64,000 nt of DNA, taken from positions 372,001 through 436,000 of the forward strand of contig CAVWLO010000003.1 in assembly GCA_963755985.1 (NCBI GenBank), given 5' to 3'. The translations under genes were made by a program, and so were the position numbers. This DNA is from DASXMT01 sp963755985 (GTDB taxonomy: Bacteria; Actinomycetota; Acidimicrobiia; Acidimicrobiales; RAAP-2). The notes beneath the pieces were generated by a model. It saw only the letters and a list, made by a program, of their open reading frames with translations. It had not been told where the DNA came from and made no database searches. This document shows, one piece after another, positions 8,517 to 17,699 of this stretch. Position 1 is the stretch's first letter, and each line of letters opens with the position of its first letter.

Positions 8517-9845
8517 GGTGGGGATTGAGCACGCAATCCTCGGCGGCGATCAGTCAGAGGGCGTTAGCTCCCCGACTGTCGCATGGTCATTATCCACGAC
8601 GGCGTAGAGCTTGGCCATAGAGGCTTCGGAGAAGTACCTCCGTTCGGTGGCCACCCACTCGTCGTGGACGTCGAGAAGGACGGCACCGCCGAGCCGGATC
8701 ACCGAGGCCTCGTTGGGAAAGATGCCCACCACCCGGCACCGACGCTTGAGCTCCTTGTTCAGTCGCTCGAGCGGGTTCGTCGACCAGATCTGCCTCCAAT
8801 GCTCAGAGGGGAACGCGGTGAAGGCCAGCACTTCCTCTTTGGCTTCCCGCATGAGGCCGGCGGCCTTTCCGAACCGGTCCTCCAAGGTGGCTGTCACCTG
8901 GTCCCACTGGGTGCGCATCTCAGGCCCGGAGACCTGGGCGAAGACGGTCTTGAAGGCGGCAGAGACCATGGCTTGGTGGCCCTTTGGGATCATGGCCAGC
9001 AGGTTTCTGGCGAAATGCACCCGGCAGCGCTGGTGGGACGCTCCTTGGAAGCAGCGCTTGATGGCGGCCACCAGGCCGGCATGCTGGTCGGAGATGACCA
9101 GGCGAACGCCTTCTAATCCCCGGGCCCGGAGTCGTCTCAGGAACTCCCGCCAGAAGACCTCGTTCTCCGAGTCACCGACATCGATGCCCAGGATCTCCCG
9201 ATGTCCGGTGGCAGAGACACCGGTGGCGATGACCACGGCCTTTGAGGTCACCTGGTGGTTCTCTCGGACGTGGAGGTAGGTGGCGTCGAGGTAGACGTAG
9301 GGAAAGCCGACATGGTCGAGACGACGCTCCCGGAACGAAGCGACCACCTCATCGAGCTCGCCGCAGATCCGGGACACCTCAGATTTGGAGATGCCGGCCG
9401 ACACCCCTAAGGCGGCCACCAGCTCGTCGACGGCCCGGGTGGACACACCGTGCACGTAAGCCTCCATGACCACGGCATAGAGGGCCTGGTCGATCCGCCG
9501 ACGTGGCTCCAAGATGGACGGGAAGAAACTCCCTTTGCGGAGCTTGGGGATGGCGAGGTCCACGTCCCCGGCCTTGGTCGAAAGGACCCGGGAACGATGT
9601 CCGTTGCGCTCGGTGGTCCGGGTGGCCGTCCGCTCATAGCGATCGGCTCCGATCACTGTGGTGAGCTCGGCTTCGATCAGCTCCTGGCAGACCAGGGTGA
9701 CCGCTTCACGGACGAGGTCCAGACCCTCCCCGGTTCGGAATGCGTCGAGTAGCTCGGACAGGACAGACTGATCAAGGGCCATCGGTGTGATCTCCTTCGG
9801 TGGTTCGGCTAGGAACACACCGAGGATCACGCCGTTGGCCCCACC
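8517..9845 (-). mobile_element. IS256-like insertion sequence
   Basis: A 1329-bp element around an intact IS256-type transposase. Imperfect terminal repeats are visible: GGTGGGG...CAATCCTCGG from 8517 on the plus strand and GGTGGGG...GATCCTCGG read inward from 9845. I see no clear 8-9 bp target duplication, so the exact ends are tentative. Confidence 0.75.
8550..9782 (-). CDS. IS256-family (mutator-type) transposase
   Basis: 410 residues, full length for the family. The Transposase_mut domain is complete: LVCQELIEAELTTVIGADRYER near the N-terminus, first catalytic Asp in VYLDATYLHVRE, second in LVISDQHAGLVAAI, the CRVHFARNLL helix, and the catalytic Glu region STNPLERLNKELKRR. The ATG at 9782 is preferred because AAGGAG lies about 8 bases upstream. 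A longer frame to 9830 would run into the terminal repeat. No disruption is seen, so this is the only apparently active element in the window. Confidence 0.95.
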   Translation of the reverse strand: MALDQSVLSELLDAFRTGEGLDLVREAVTLVCQELIEAELTTVIGADRYERTATRTTERNGHRSRVLSTKAGDVDLAIPKLRKGSFFPSILEPRRRIDQALYAVVMEAYVHGVSTRAVDELVAALGVSAGISKSEVSRICGELDEVVASFRERRLDHVGFPYVYLDATYLHVRENHQVTSKAVVIATGVSATGHREILGIDVGDSENEVFWREFLRRLRARGLEGVRLVISDQHAGLVAAIKRCFQGASHQRCRVHFARNLLAMIPKGHQAMVSAAFKTVFAQVSGPEMRTQWDQVTATLEDRFGKAAGLMREAKEEVLAFTAFPSEHWRQIWSTNPLERLNKELKRRCRVVGIFPNEASVIRLGGAVLLDVHDEWVATERRYFSEASMAKLYAVVDNDHATVGELTPSD

Positions 9846-10158
9846 TACTGGTGGATACCTCTGCTCACCTCAAAGCCCACCACGTGGAGGGACGCACACT
9901 TCTCCCTCCCCCGGATACCGCTGTAGAGATGCACGGAGACACCCATCCGGCGCCACCGTGACGACGCCGACGCGCAGAGCAGGTATCTGGCGGACTTTGA
10001 TGAGGAGTTCGAGCGCTACCGCGGCCTGCGCACGACGACATATCTGTGAGCCCTTCGATACGGGGTTGGCTCGTTCCCAAAAGCGTGGATAAGTGACCAA
10101 CTTGGCGCATCGGAAGGTCGGTGAAACCACATTAATTCAACACGTTGGCAGTGTGTAT
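9846..10158. other. Gap between IS256-like element and recombinase region
   Basis: 313 bases. The plus-strand run ending SRYLADFDEEFERYRGLRTTTYL with a stop near 10049 has protein-like composition but no start and no family I can name. It may be the tail of a gene lost to insertion. Otherwise nothing is seen. Confidence 0.3.
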
Positions 10159-10192
10159 GAAAGTTGTACAAACGGTCGATTGTGCAACTTTC
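10159..10192. repeat. 34-bp inverted repeat upstream of the recombinase remnant
   Basis: GAAAGTTGTACA at 10159-10170 and TGTGCAACTTTC at 10181-10192 are inverted copies (11 of 12 bases) around a 10-base spacer. This is the size and shape of a tyrosine-recombinase core site (two arms around a short crossover region). It lies about 30 bases before the recombinase reading frame. It could also be an operator or terminal repeat. Confidence 0.5.
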
Positions 10193-10220
10193 CTGATGCC
10201 GTTCGAATCAATCAAAACGA

Positions 10221-10947
10221 ATGCGAGCAACGCAGGCAGCAGTGGTTTCAATCCCGGTGAAGGGGCGTCTTGCCTATGTCGAGGGACGGCTCCAGGCCCG
10301 GACCTCGGAGGGCACCGACAGCGCCAAACGGGCGCACGGTGGAAGTGGTCGCCGACCGCTTCCAGCCGCTAACGCCGTAGCAAGCCGGGCCAGGTCCAGC
10401 TCAGGCCCCGAGTCCAAAGTAAGTTCGGCGCCGTACTCGCCGGCCGAAGTCACCGAGTTGGTCTCCTGGTCCCGGGGACTGCCCACGCAGTCCATGCGAC
10501 GGGACAGCTGGGCCCTGCTGGCGTTGGGCCTTGGGACCGGCATGAGAAGCGAGGAGATATCCCGCACGGTAGGGACCGATGTCCACGAGGAGGACGGCAT
10601 CGTCCTAGTGGATGTCCTCGGCTCCGGTGGCAAGGTCAGCCGTGTCGTGCCCGTCCATCGCGACTGGGGCGACAGAGGTCCTGCAAGTGGCCAGAGAGTC
10701 GAGCGAGCGGCCGTTCTTCCAGCCCAACCGGAACCGCATCCATCGAAACCTGATCGATGAAGAACCCAAGTTCAGGGTCCACCGGCTCCGCATCACCTGG
10801 ATCGTGGGTCACCTGTCGGCGGGCACCCACCTGGTCGCCCTCGAACAGGCCTCGGGGGTGCGCGCCTCCCAGCTTGTCCGGTACCTGAAGTTTGCGACAC
10901 CACCCGAGGCGGCACGGGCCCGCCTCCTCGTGGCCGGGACGAGCTGA
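10221..10947 (+). pseudogene. Tyrosine-type recombinase/integrase, frameshifted
   Basis: The first frame contains WALLALGLGTGMRSEEI, the helix carrying the first catalytic Arg, and GSGGKVSRVVPVHRDW, the beta-strand lysine region. A shift near 10665-10675 moves the rest into another frame, with VHRLRITWIVGHLSAGTHL (HxxR box) and then SGVRASQLVRYL. The catalytic Tyr can be assigned to RYLKFA. It lacks an intact reading frame. It lies directly before the DDE transposase-like gene, and the two may belong to one mobile unit. Confidence 0.65.
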
Positions 10948-10948
10948 C

Positions 10949-12767
10949 ATGGCCGGTAGCGACGCCGGACCCTCGATCGATGCCGTCTCGGTGACGATCC
11001 CCAGCCCTCGGTTCACCGTGCCGGCGGGCAGGCTCGAGGACGGCCTCGTCTGGCAGGCCATGGGCCTCATCGACCGATCCGAGCTGCTTGCCACCATTGA
11101 GCTCTGGGAAAGAGAGGAGCGGGCCGGCCCGGGCGGACGGCCCAAGACCTTCCCGGTCCGTGCGTTGCTGGTCGCCATGCTGGTCTGTGCCGTTAGCGAC
11201 CAGCCCATGCTGGCCACCCGATTCAGAGACGTGTTGTTCCGCCAGATCTCGCCCACCATGCGCCACGCCCTCGGGGTCCCGAAGCCGCTGGACGCTAACG
11301 ACCATCGTGGCTGGGACAGGTGCTATCACAATGTCCGGACCCGATTTCACGGACTGCTCGAACTGATGGACCCCTCACCGGCGCCGAAGAACCGCCGCCT
11401 CACCCCCGAGACCTTCGACGCCCTCCTCGATCTCCGTCGCATAAGGCGCACAGAGGAGGAGTGGGCCGAGCGCAAGGACCGCCTGACCTGGTTCGTCAAC
11501 GAGGTCTTGGAGATGAGCATCCGGACCCTGCCCCGGGAAGGTGCGACGTCACTGAAAGGGGTCGGCGGCGGTCGATGACACCGTCATCCCGGCCTTTGCC
11601 CGCCCGTCCCGGCGGGAAAAGCGGAAGAAGAAGGGCGTAAGGCCGAAGACGCTGCGCTACTCGACCGACTCGGATGCCGACTGGTACCACCGGGACAAAC
11701 AGGAGAGGCCCGACCGGGATCCTGAGCCCAAGCTCTCGATCTGGGGCTACGAGGCGTGCCTCGTGGTCAGCGGCAGCAACGATCCCGACGAGCCCTCGGC
11801 CATGCCCACGCTGGTGCTGGGCATGGCCTCGCTCCGCAAGCCGGGCACCCAGGTGGGACAGAGCGCCATCGTGGCCCTGGCCAACATCTCCTCCCGAGGA
11901 CACCCGGCGCACTCCCTGGTCGGGGACCGGGCCTACTCCCAGGCCAAGGCCGAGGATTTCCAGCTACCGGCCCGGGCCCTGGGCTACAGCGTCGTCCTGG
12001 ACTACAAAATCGACCAGCTGTGCCTGCAGGGAAGTTGCGCCGGGATGATCCTGGTGGACGGCTCGTTCTACTGCCCGGCCATGCCCGAGACGCTGATCAA
12101 CGCCACGCTCGACTTCCGGAAGGGCGTCATCGACGAGGCCACCCACAAGTCCCGCATCGAGGAACGACGGAACTACCAGATGCGGCCCAAAGCGCGCCCC
12201 GATGCCGAGGGGCATGTCCGGATGGTGTGCCCAGCCGCCTCGCCTGCTCCGGTGGCCCGCTGCGCGCTGAAACCGGGGTCCGAGGGGGGCGACGGCCAGG
12301 CCCGGACCCGTATCCCCGTCACCGATGTGCTGACCCTCCATCAGCCGAAAGTTTGCACGCAGCAGTCGATCACTGTCCCTCCGGAAGCCGGGGCCAAGTA
12401 CGTCCAGGAGCTGCCCCACGAATCACCGGAGTGGCATGCGATGTATGTCACGCTGCGCAACTCGAATGAGGGCATGAACGGTTTCATCAAGGACGGGGCG
12501 AGAGAGGCCGTCGATGACCCCGAGCGTCGAAGGATCCGGGGCGTGGCGGCCCAGAGTGTCCTGGTGGCCTTCCAACTGTTCGCCGCCAACATGCGCAAGA
12601 TCGACGAGTTCCTCGCCCATAAGGAAGCCGAGGGCAACAAGGTCCGCAAGCTTCCATCCCGCCGGCGCACCAGGGCTCTCCCCACCTGGGCGCCCGAGAC
12701 GCCCAACGATGTCGCCGCCTCGACGGATGACGCCACCGACGGTCCTGACCCACCACTGACTGCCTGA
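10949..12767 (+). pseudogene. DDE transposase-like gene, one frameshift
   Basis: The N-terminal part (about 209 residues from ATG 10949) has PKTFPVRALLVAMLVCAVSDQPMLATRFRDVLF, similar to the DUF772-like N-terminus of IS1182/IS4-type transposases. A +1 shift near 11555-11575 leads into AVDDTVIPAFARPSRREKRKKK, the probable first Asp region, then SLVGDRAYSQAKAEDF and, near the end, RNSNEGMNGFIKDGAREAVDDPERRRIRG with the catalytic Glu candidate. The joined product would be about 606 residues. A C-terminal remnant of a second copy lies at 20912-21153. Family assignment beyond DDE is not secure. Confidence 0.65.
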
Positions 12768-12987
12768 CGGTCGGGGGTTCCTATCAACGACCCAGGGTGG
12801 TTGGTCCGCGCCTCGACTAGGAGCCAAGCGGTGATCCGGGTCTGGAGCCGTTAGATGACGCCGGTTTCCCCCGGGGAAATAGCAGGCAAACGGCCGATTC
12901 TCCGCTTCGATGCCCCTGAACAGGTCGCCACATCGAGTTTTGTCGACGAGAGCCGCCTAGTTCTGTCGGGACCCCGTGGTGGTGGGC
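12768..12987 (+). mobile_element. Right-end flank of the transposase unit
   Basis: The 220 bases after the transposase stop correspond in length and in scattered identities (GCGGTGATC at 12828, TTTTGTCG near 12939) to the 223 bases after the second transposase remnant (21154-21376). Both end in the same 17 bases, ACCCCGTGGTGGTGGGC (12971-12987 and 21360-21376). At 21 kb these bases are the 3' end of the tRNA-Leu gene. This marks the probable right boundary of the element. Confidence 0.5.
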
Positions 12988-13611
12988 TACCGACAATACT
13001 CTCCTGACCTGGGCCTGTGTGTCATCCGTTGGCCGCATTTCCCACGCTATTGCTCCGGATTTCCCACATTGTTGCGAGCGAAACTACCCATGAAGACTCG
13101 GGTCAGCGACATGGATGAGGTTCTTGGCACCCACAACTTCTGTGTGCGCATTCGGTGCGCCTGGGGCGATCTCACTACGAACCAGGATCCGAGCGGGACG
13201 TGCGGGAACCGTCGCTATGCGCTGCCCGAGCCTCGCGTGTTCAACGATCGGCCGCGCGCAGATGCGATATTCGGGCGCGCTTGCAATGATAAGCGATCAG
13301 CTCTCGGACCAGGATTGGGTATCCCACGTACCCGGCGGAGTGGGGCAGGCAGCCTCCTTTCGGGAGTCCGGGGTTAGGAGGCGGTCGGACGAGCATGGGC
13401 GGCCTCCATGTACGCCGTCATGTCCTTCCGAGCTACGGGCGGGATCATGGCGGCTCCGTCAACGGCCGTGCAGACTGGCTGAGTGGGGTCCGCGGCGGCT
13501 CCGGGGGCGGACGGTCGGGGGTCAACGGCCTGGCGCATTCCCGGCCGGGCACTCCCGTATGGCACCATGGTCCTGCGACAGAGTGACAGCATCCCGATTA
13601 GAGGGGGTCCG
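12988..13611. other. 624-bp region with a solo IS end
   Basis: No gene is recognised. At 13113-13135 there is a lone right terminal repeat of the integrase-type IS (GGATGAGGTTCTTGGCACCCACA-like, reading TGTGGGTGCC inward) with no transposase next to it. The rest shows no similarity that I can name. Confidence 0.4.
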
Positions 13612-14229
13612 ATGACTGAGCCGGGCTTTGCGCAGGTTCCGGGCTACCCCGTCGAGTTCGACGTCGAGCCCCAGCTGACCGATCGCAACCGCCTCACAAC
13701 CGGGTTCCGGCTGATCCTTGGGATCCCCCAATTCATCATCGTCGGCGGGTTCAACTCCTACGGCGCCTCGGCCTTGACGGGGGCGGCGTCGGTCATGGCG
13801 TTCATCTCCTGGTTCGCCGTCGTGTTCAGGGGCGAAGAACCCCGCGGCTTGTGGGATTTCATCACGTTCTACATGCGCTGGTGGGTGCGCGTCGCTGCGT
13901 ACGCCGCCCTGTTGAGGGACGACTACCCGCCGTTCGGCGACGAGCCCTATCCGACCACCTACGGGGTGACGTACCCGGCGGGAGAGAGGGACCGTCTGTC
14001 GGTGGGTCTCCGCCTGATCTACGTGATCCCCCACCTCGTCGTCCTCATCTTCGTGAACATCGCCTGGACAGTGACGACGATCATCGCCTGGTTCGCGATC
14101 CTCTTCACCCGTGCCTACCCGGCGGGCCTCTACCGGTTCGCCGTGGGGGCCATGCGCTGGAACGTCCATGTCCAGTCCTACCTGCTCCTGCTGCGAGACG
14201 AGTACCCGCCCTTCAGCCTGAAGGGGTGA
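13612..14229 (+). CDS. DUF4389 membrane protein
   Basis: 205 residues with an internal duplication. Each half has hydrophobic helices (LILGIPQFIIVGGF... SVMAFISWFAVVF; then LRLIYVIPHLVVLIFVNIAWTVTTIIAWFAILF), followed by RW-V----A-LLRDDYPPF and RWNVHVQSYLLLLRDEYPPF. This is the pattern of DUF4389 integral membrane proteins, whose function is unknown. The ATG at 13612 is used because AGAGGGGG lies just upstream. Longer in-frame extensions have no ribosome site. Confidence 0.85.
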   Translation: MTEPGFAQVPGYPVEFDVEPQLTDRNRLTTGFRLILGIPQFIIVGGFNSYGASALTGAASVMAFISWFAVVFRGEEPRGLWDFITFYMRWWVRVAAYAALLRDDYPPFGDEPYPTTYGVTYPAGERDRLSVGLRLIYVIPHLVVLIFVNIAWTVTTIIAWFAILFTRAYPAGLYRFAVGAMRWNVHVQSYLLLLRDEYPPFSLKG

Positions 14230-14432
14230 CGGCCCGGCGCACCAGCGTCATCCGTCTCCACCCCGCCCCCCGAGGAACCCTCAGCGGCACGCGAACAGGG
14301 CCGATCCGGCGCGGCCGCCCCGTGGAGTTGTTCGTGTCGTCGGGCAGACAGATCGGGCATTACGTGCGCGGCGGTGCGGAGTAGGGCGTGGGAAGATCCG
14401 GCCCCACGCCGGCAGCGAATGAGGAGAATGTG

Positions 14433-14510
14433 ATGAAGGCGTTCGTTTTGCGCTCGTACGGCTCACCCGAGGTCTTGGATCTCATGGACATCGACAAGCC
14501 CGTGCCAGCG
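14433..14510 (+). pseudogene. Zn-type alcohol dehydrogenase/quinone oxidoreductase, first 26 codons only
   Basis: ATG at 14433 with GAGGAG upstream opens MKAFVLRSYGSPEVLDLMD-IDKPVP, the characteristic start of MDR-family (quinone oxidoreductase) proteins. After PAA the sequence switches to the right part of an integrase-type IS. The remaining 300 or so residues are absent, so the gene was cut by that element or a later deletion. Confidence 0.7.
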
Positions 14511-14511
14511 G

Positions 14512-14627
14512 CGGTCCGAAGGAAGGCGAGATAGAGGAACGAGAGAGCCACGGACCATTCTCGCGGTCGCACCTGCTCTAGAGAAAGGCCCAGTTCAACG
14601 TCCCGGATGAGGTTTTTGGCACCCACA
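14512..14627 (-). mobile_element. Integrase-type IS, copy E (right end only)
   Basis: The minus strand gives ALSFLYLAFLRTA, the transposase N-terminus, followed outward by the element's right terminal repeat ending GGCACCCACA at 14627. It is more diverged than copies A and C. Only about 116 bases remain, directly fused to the alcohol dehydrogenase fragment. Confidence 0.7.
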
Positions 14628-14953
14628 CGGTACTCAGAGATTGGGAAGATGGGATCCGAAGGTGCGTCAAGGGATCTCCACACTTCTACTGCGTTGCGGA
14701 GACTTTGAAGCCTTCGGTCCATCGCTCGACATCTCAAGAAGTGAAGATGGCCAATTGATGGTTCGGAACGATACGGCCGTGCTCGACAGCTTCCTGGCCA
14801 ACTGTTTCGCCAGCTAGTTCGCGTCATCCCTCAGAGGGTCAGCCCATCCCCGGTCCGGCAGCGAGGATATTTAGAACCCGCTCGTTAGCTGCATGAGTCA
14901 TGGCCCGCCTGCGGTACCGCCTGCCCGCAGGCACAGCATGCTACCTTCCCGCC
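14628..14953. other. Gap before the lipoprotein gene
   Basis: 326 bases with no recognised gene. The last 12 bases form the TGCTACCTT extended -10 of the next gene. Confidence 0.4.
14942..14947 (+). promoter_or_regulatory. -10 box TACCTT (extended TGC)
   Basis: TACCTT preceded by TGC, 6 bases before ATG 14954. It fits a leaderless promoter. Confidence 0.45.
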
Positions 14954-16187
14954 ATGAATCGCGGATGGCGAACCGTGGCGACCCTGGCGGTCGTCGTGGT
15001 GGCACTCGCGTCGTGTGCCGGCCCTGCACCGAAGCCTGCGCCCCGGTCCAGCACGATGGTCCCGGCGACACCACCGGTTCCGCTCAAGTACCGGGCCATG
15101 GCATTGTCCATGACGGCAAGTCTCGATGCCTTCAGCGCGGCCATCGGGAAGATGGCGCCGCTCGGAGGGACGAAGGCGCCGGTGGCAGGCTTGGGGTGGG
15201 CCGAGCTGCTCGTCGCCAACGGGAACCGGCAGTCCGCGCTGCTCGCGTCCGACGAGATGGCGAACGTCGACCGCAGCCTCGACGCCTTCAAGCGTCTTGG
15301 CATCGGCGGCGTGGTCCTCGGGATCAAGGTCCCGCTCCTGCTGCCCAGCTACGAGCCGCGTGCCGCCCAGTACGCCGACTTCTACGCGGCGGTCGCCCGC
15401 CAGGCACGCGAGCGAGGTCTCCGAATCGACGTCGAGCTCGAGCGCGCTGTTCTGCGGGACCATCTACGCTTCGTGCTCGTATCAGTATCCGGACTCCGTG
15501 GCCCCGTGGGCCCAGATGACCGCCCAACAGGCACAGATCGTCATCGAACGCGTGCACCCTGACTGGGTGAACCTCATCTCCGAGCCCAACACCGAGGCGT
15601 CGCTCACCCGCATCGGGGCGCTGGGGACCATTGCCGGACTCACCCAGTTCGTGACGACGACCGTGCAAGCCATCGGCCCCCACGGGTCTACGAAGCTGGT
15701 GGCGGGCGCGGCCTCGTGGTACGGGCCCGCCTACGACGAGGCGCTCGTGCACACCCCGATCGACGGGCTCGTCACCCACATCTACCCGGCGAACGCCACG
15801 ACGGCAGCGGACCTGATCGCCACGGCCAAGATCGCCCACGACGCGGGCAAGCCGCTCGTGGCCGACGAGATCTGGCTCTACAAGGGGTTAACCACGCTCT
15901 CGGGCTCCGTCGCGGCGTCCAACGGCCAGGGTGCGCTGTGCACGTACTCGTTCTGGGAGCCGCTCGATGTGCGGTTCATGGAAGCGGTCCGCCAGTGGGC
16001 GGTCAAAGCAGGGGTGCCCTTCGTCTCGGGGTTCTGGTCACAGCTGGCGTTCGCCTACTTGACTTGGTCGCCGGCACTCGACGCGCAGCCGCCCGGTCAA
16101 CAGCTGACGGCGAGCATGCAGACGTCCCAGACGGCCATGGCCGAGGGGGTCACGACCGAGACTGGGCGGGCACTGGCGGGCCGGTAA
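14954..16187 (+). CDS. Lipoprotein with TIM-barrel glycosidase-like domain, one frameshift
   Basis: The N-terminus MNRGWRTVATLAVVVVALAS-C carries a lipobox with Cys21, so the product is probably lipid-anchored outside the cell. After about 165 residues (…ERGLRIDVELE) the frame changes by one base near 15445 and continues as ALFCGTIYASCSYQYPDSVAPW to the stop at 16187, giving about 410 residues overall. LISEPNTEA and VADEIWLYKG sit where clan GH-A glycosidases have the acid/base and nucleophile glutamates. The exact GH family and substrate are unknown. A sequencing error or a real frameshift are both possible. The start is supported by a leaderless-type promoter. Confidence 0.6.
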
Positions 16188-16429
16188 CTCCCCCAGCGCG
16201 GCCGAGGGGCGCGCCGCGGTCGCCGGGCTACCGAGAGTTCCAAAGCGATGCCCCCCCGTCGTGCCGCCGGTGGCACCCGTCCCGACGATCTGGGGCGCCC
16301 CCGTCTGGAATCAACGGCACCGTCTGAGAAGCTGGCCGGGTGACGGAGATTGCCGACAGGACCCGTTATGCCCGGCTTCTGAGTCGGGCCGCAGGTTGGA
16401 AGCGGCCACGCTCGGCTGGAACATCGTCG

Positions 16430-16556
16430 GCGTGTTCGTGCTCGACCATCTCCTCGTCGTCTCACGGCGACATCTCGAATCGGTCCTCAATGAGTACGTC
16501 CGCCACTACAACCAAGCGAGACCCGCATCGTGGCCTGCAGCTCGCCCCACCGATCC
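16430..16556 (+). pseudogene. Integrase C-terminal remnant of another IS
   Basis: The plus strand encodes LDHLLVVSRRHLESVLNEYVRHYNQARP and, one frame over, HRGLQLAPP. This is the end of an rve-type transposase distinct from copies A-E. The element end of copy D begins directly after it at 16557, so copy D probably inserted into this older element. Confidence 0.6.
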
Positions 16557-16965
16557 TGTGGGTGCCAATAACGTCATCCATGTCACGCGATAAGGCGATA
16601 CTCGTGAATCAATCCACCGAGCCGATTCGCCCGCTGGATTCGTGAAGGGTCGACATCCTTCGGTTTCGTTGGAGCTCCATCTTTCGGCGTAGGGGGTAGC
16701 TGACCGAGCGATCGATGAGGCCGGTGACCGTTGTAGTGCTCGACGTACTCATGGACGACGGCTTCGAGATGGCGTCGGCCGATGATGAGCATCTGGTCGA
16801 GGCACTCGCGACGTACCGTCCCCACAAAGCGCTCGGCAAACGCATTGGCACGAGGGGACCGGGTCGGAGTACGGATGGTCCGGATGCATTCGGAACGGAG
16901 GACCTCGTCGAAGCTCGAGGTGAACTTGGCGTCTCGATCCCGGATCAGGAACTTGCCTGGCGATG
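16557..16965 (-). mobile_element. Integrase-type IS, copy D (left 400 bp)
   Basis: Begins with the terminal repeat TGTGGGTGCCAATAACGTC at 16557. The minus strand then encodes the transposase C-terminus in frame: KFLIRDRDAKFTSSFDEVLRSECIRTIRTP, NAFAERFVGTVRRECLDQML and LGGLIHEYRLIA with a stop near 16583. The homology ends near 16965 and the N-terminal two thirds are missing. It is a diverged relative of copy C. Confidence 0.75.
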
Positions 16966-17054
16966 GGCCAAGTGGGAGTGGGGTAGGGGTGTGGTCCGGT
17001 GCTGGGTGTCCCACCCTTTCGGTGTTCCCCCTGGCGAGTCGTCGGCTGTACGCC

Positions 17055-17077
17055 AGGGTGGAGAGGAGATCCACCCT
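17055..17077. promoter_or_regulatory. Hairpin/palindrome upstream of the two-component operon
   Basis: AGGGTGGA (17055-17062) and TCCACCCT (17070-17077) form a perfect 8-bp inverted repeat with a 7-base loop, and a further TCCACCC follows at 17082. It lies 55 bases before the first gene of the membrane protein/kinase/regulator operon and may be an operator or an upstream terminator. Confidence 0.35.
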
Positions 17078-17131
17078 CAGATCCACCCCTGGGCTGACGC
17101 CAGTCGACCTCCGATCTCAGACACTGGTTGT

Positions 17132-17662
17132 ATGACAATCACCGATTACCTCATGAACATCGGCCTCATCGCCTTGGTCGTCCTCCAGATCCGGGGGCAC
17201 AAGGTGACCCGGGCTCGTCTGCTGTTCCCGTTGGTGGCCACGGTCTTCGTGGCCGCCCAGTTCCTCCACGCCATCCCGACCGCCGGCAACGACCTGGTGC
17301 TGATCGTCGGCTTGACATGCGTGGGCGCCGCGCTGGGGGCGGGGGCAGGGCTCGTGACCGCTGTCCGGCTTGACGGGGCTAGCGCCTTCGCCAAGGCAGG
17401 CCTGGTGGCGGCGGTCTTGTGGGTGCTCGGTATCGGAGCCCGCATGGGTTTTGCCCTCTGGGTGGGGCACGGTGGGCAGGCTGCTGTGGCCCGGTTTAGC
17501 GTTCTCCACCACATCACCTCCGGGACGGCCTGGGGTGCGGCGTTCGTCCTGATGGCCATGGCCGAGGTGGCGAGTCGGACCGGCGTTCTCTACCTCAAGG
17601 CTCGCCGCTCGGGTGCCGTCATCGAGCGTGGCGGACTGCTCCGGCCTTCAGCGGCGGCCTGA
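17132..17662 (+). CDS. Five-helix membrane protein preceding the two-component genes
   Basis: 176 residues. Hydrophobic segments are seen at about 5-20 (YLMNIGLIALVVLQI), 30-47, 52-75, 88-105 and 125-145, so it is a polytopic membrane protein. I do not recognise the family. The segment HHITSGTAWGAAFVLMAMAEV is distinctive. It lies 37 bases before a histidine kinase and on the same strand, so it is likely part of the same operon and may be a sensor partner or the regulated target. Confidence 0.7.
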   Translation: MTITDYLMNIGLIALVVLQIRGHKVTRARLLFPLVATVFVAAQFLHAIPTAGNDLVLIVGLTCVGAALGAGAGLVTAVRLDGASAFAKAGLVAAVLWVLGIGARMGFALWVGHGGQAAVARFSVLHHITSGTAWGAAFVLMAMAEVASRTGVLYLKARRSGAVIERGGLLRPSAAA

Positions 17663-17699
17663 GCCTCGAAGGCGCCGGGATCAGCGGCGAAGTGGGATC

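Noticed and set aside
11540..11580. Programmed frameshift in the DDE transposase gene
   Set aside because: An AAAGGGG run is present, but the change needed is +1, there is a stop in the new frame before the run ends, and no stimulatory structure is evident; decay is simpler.
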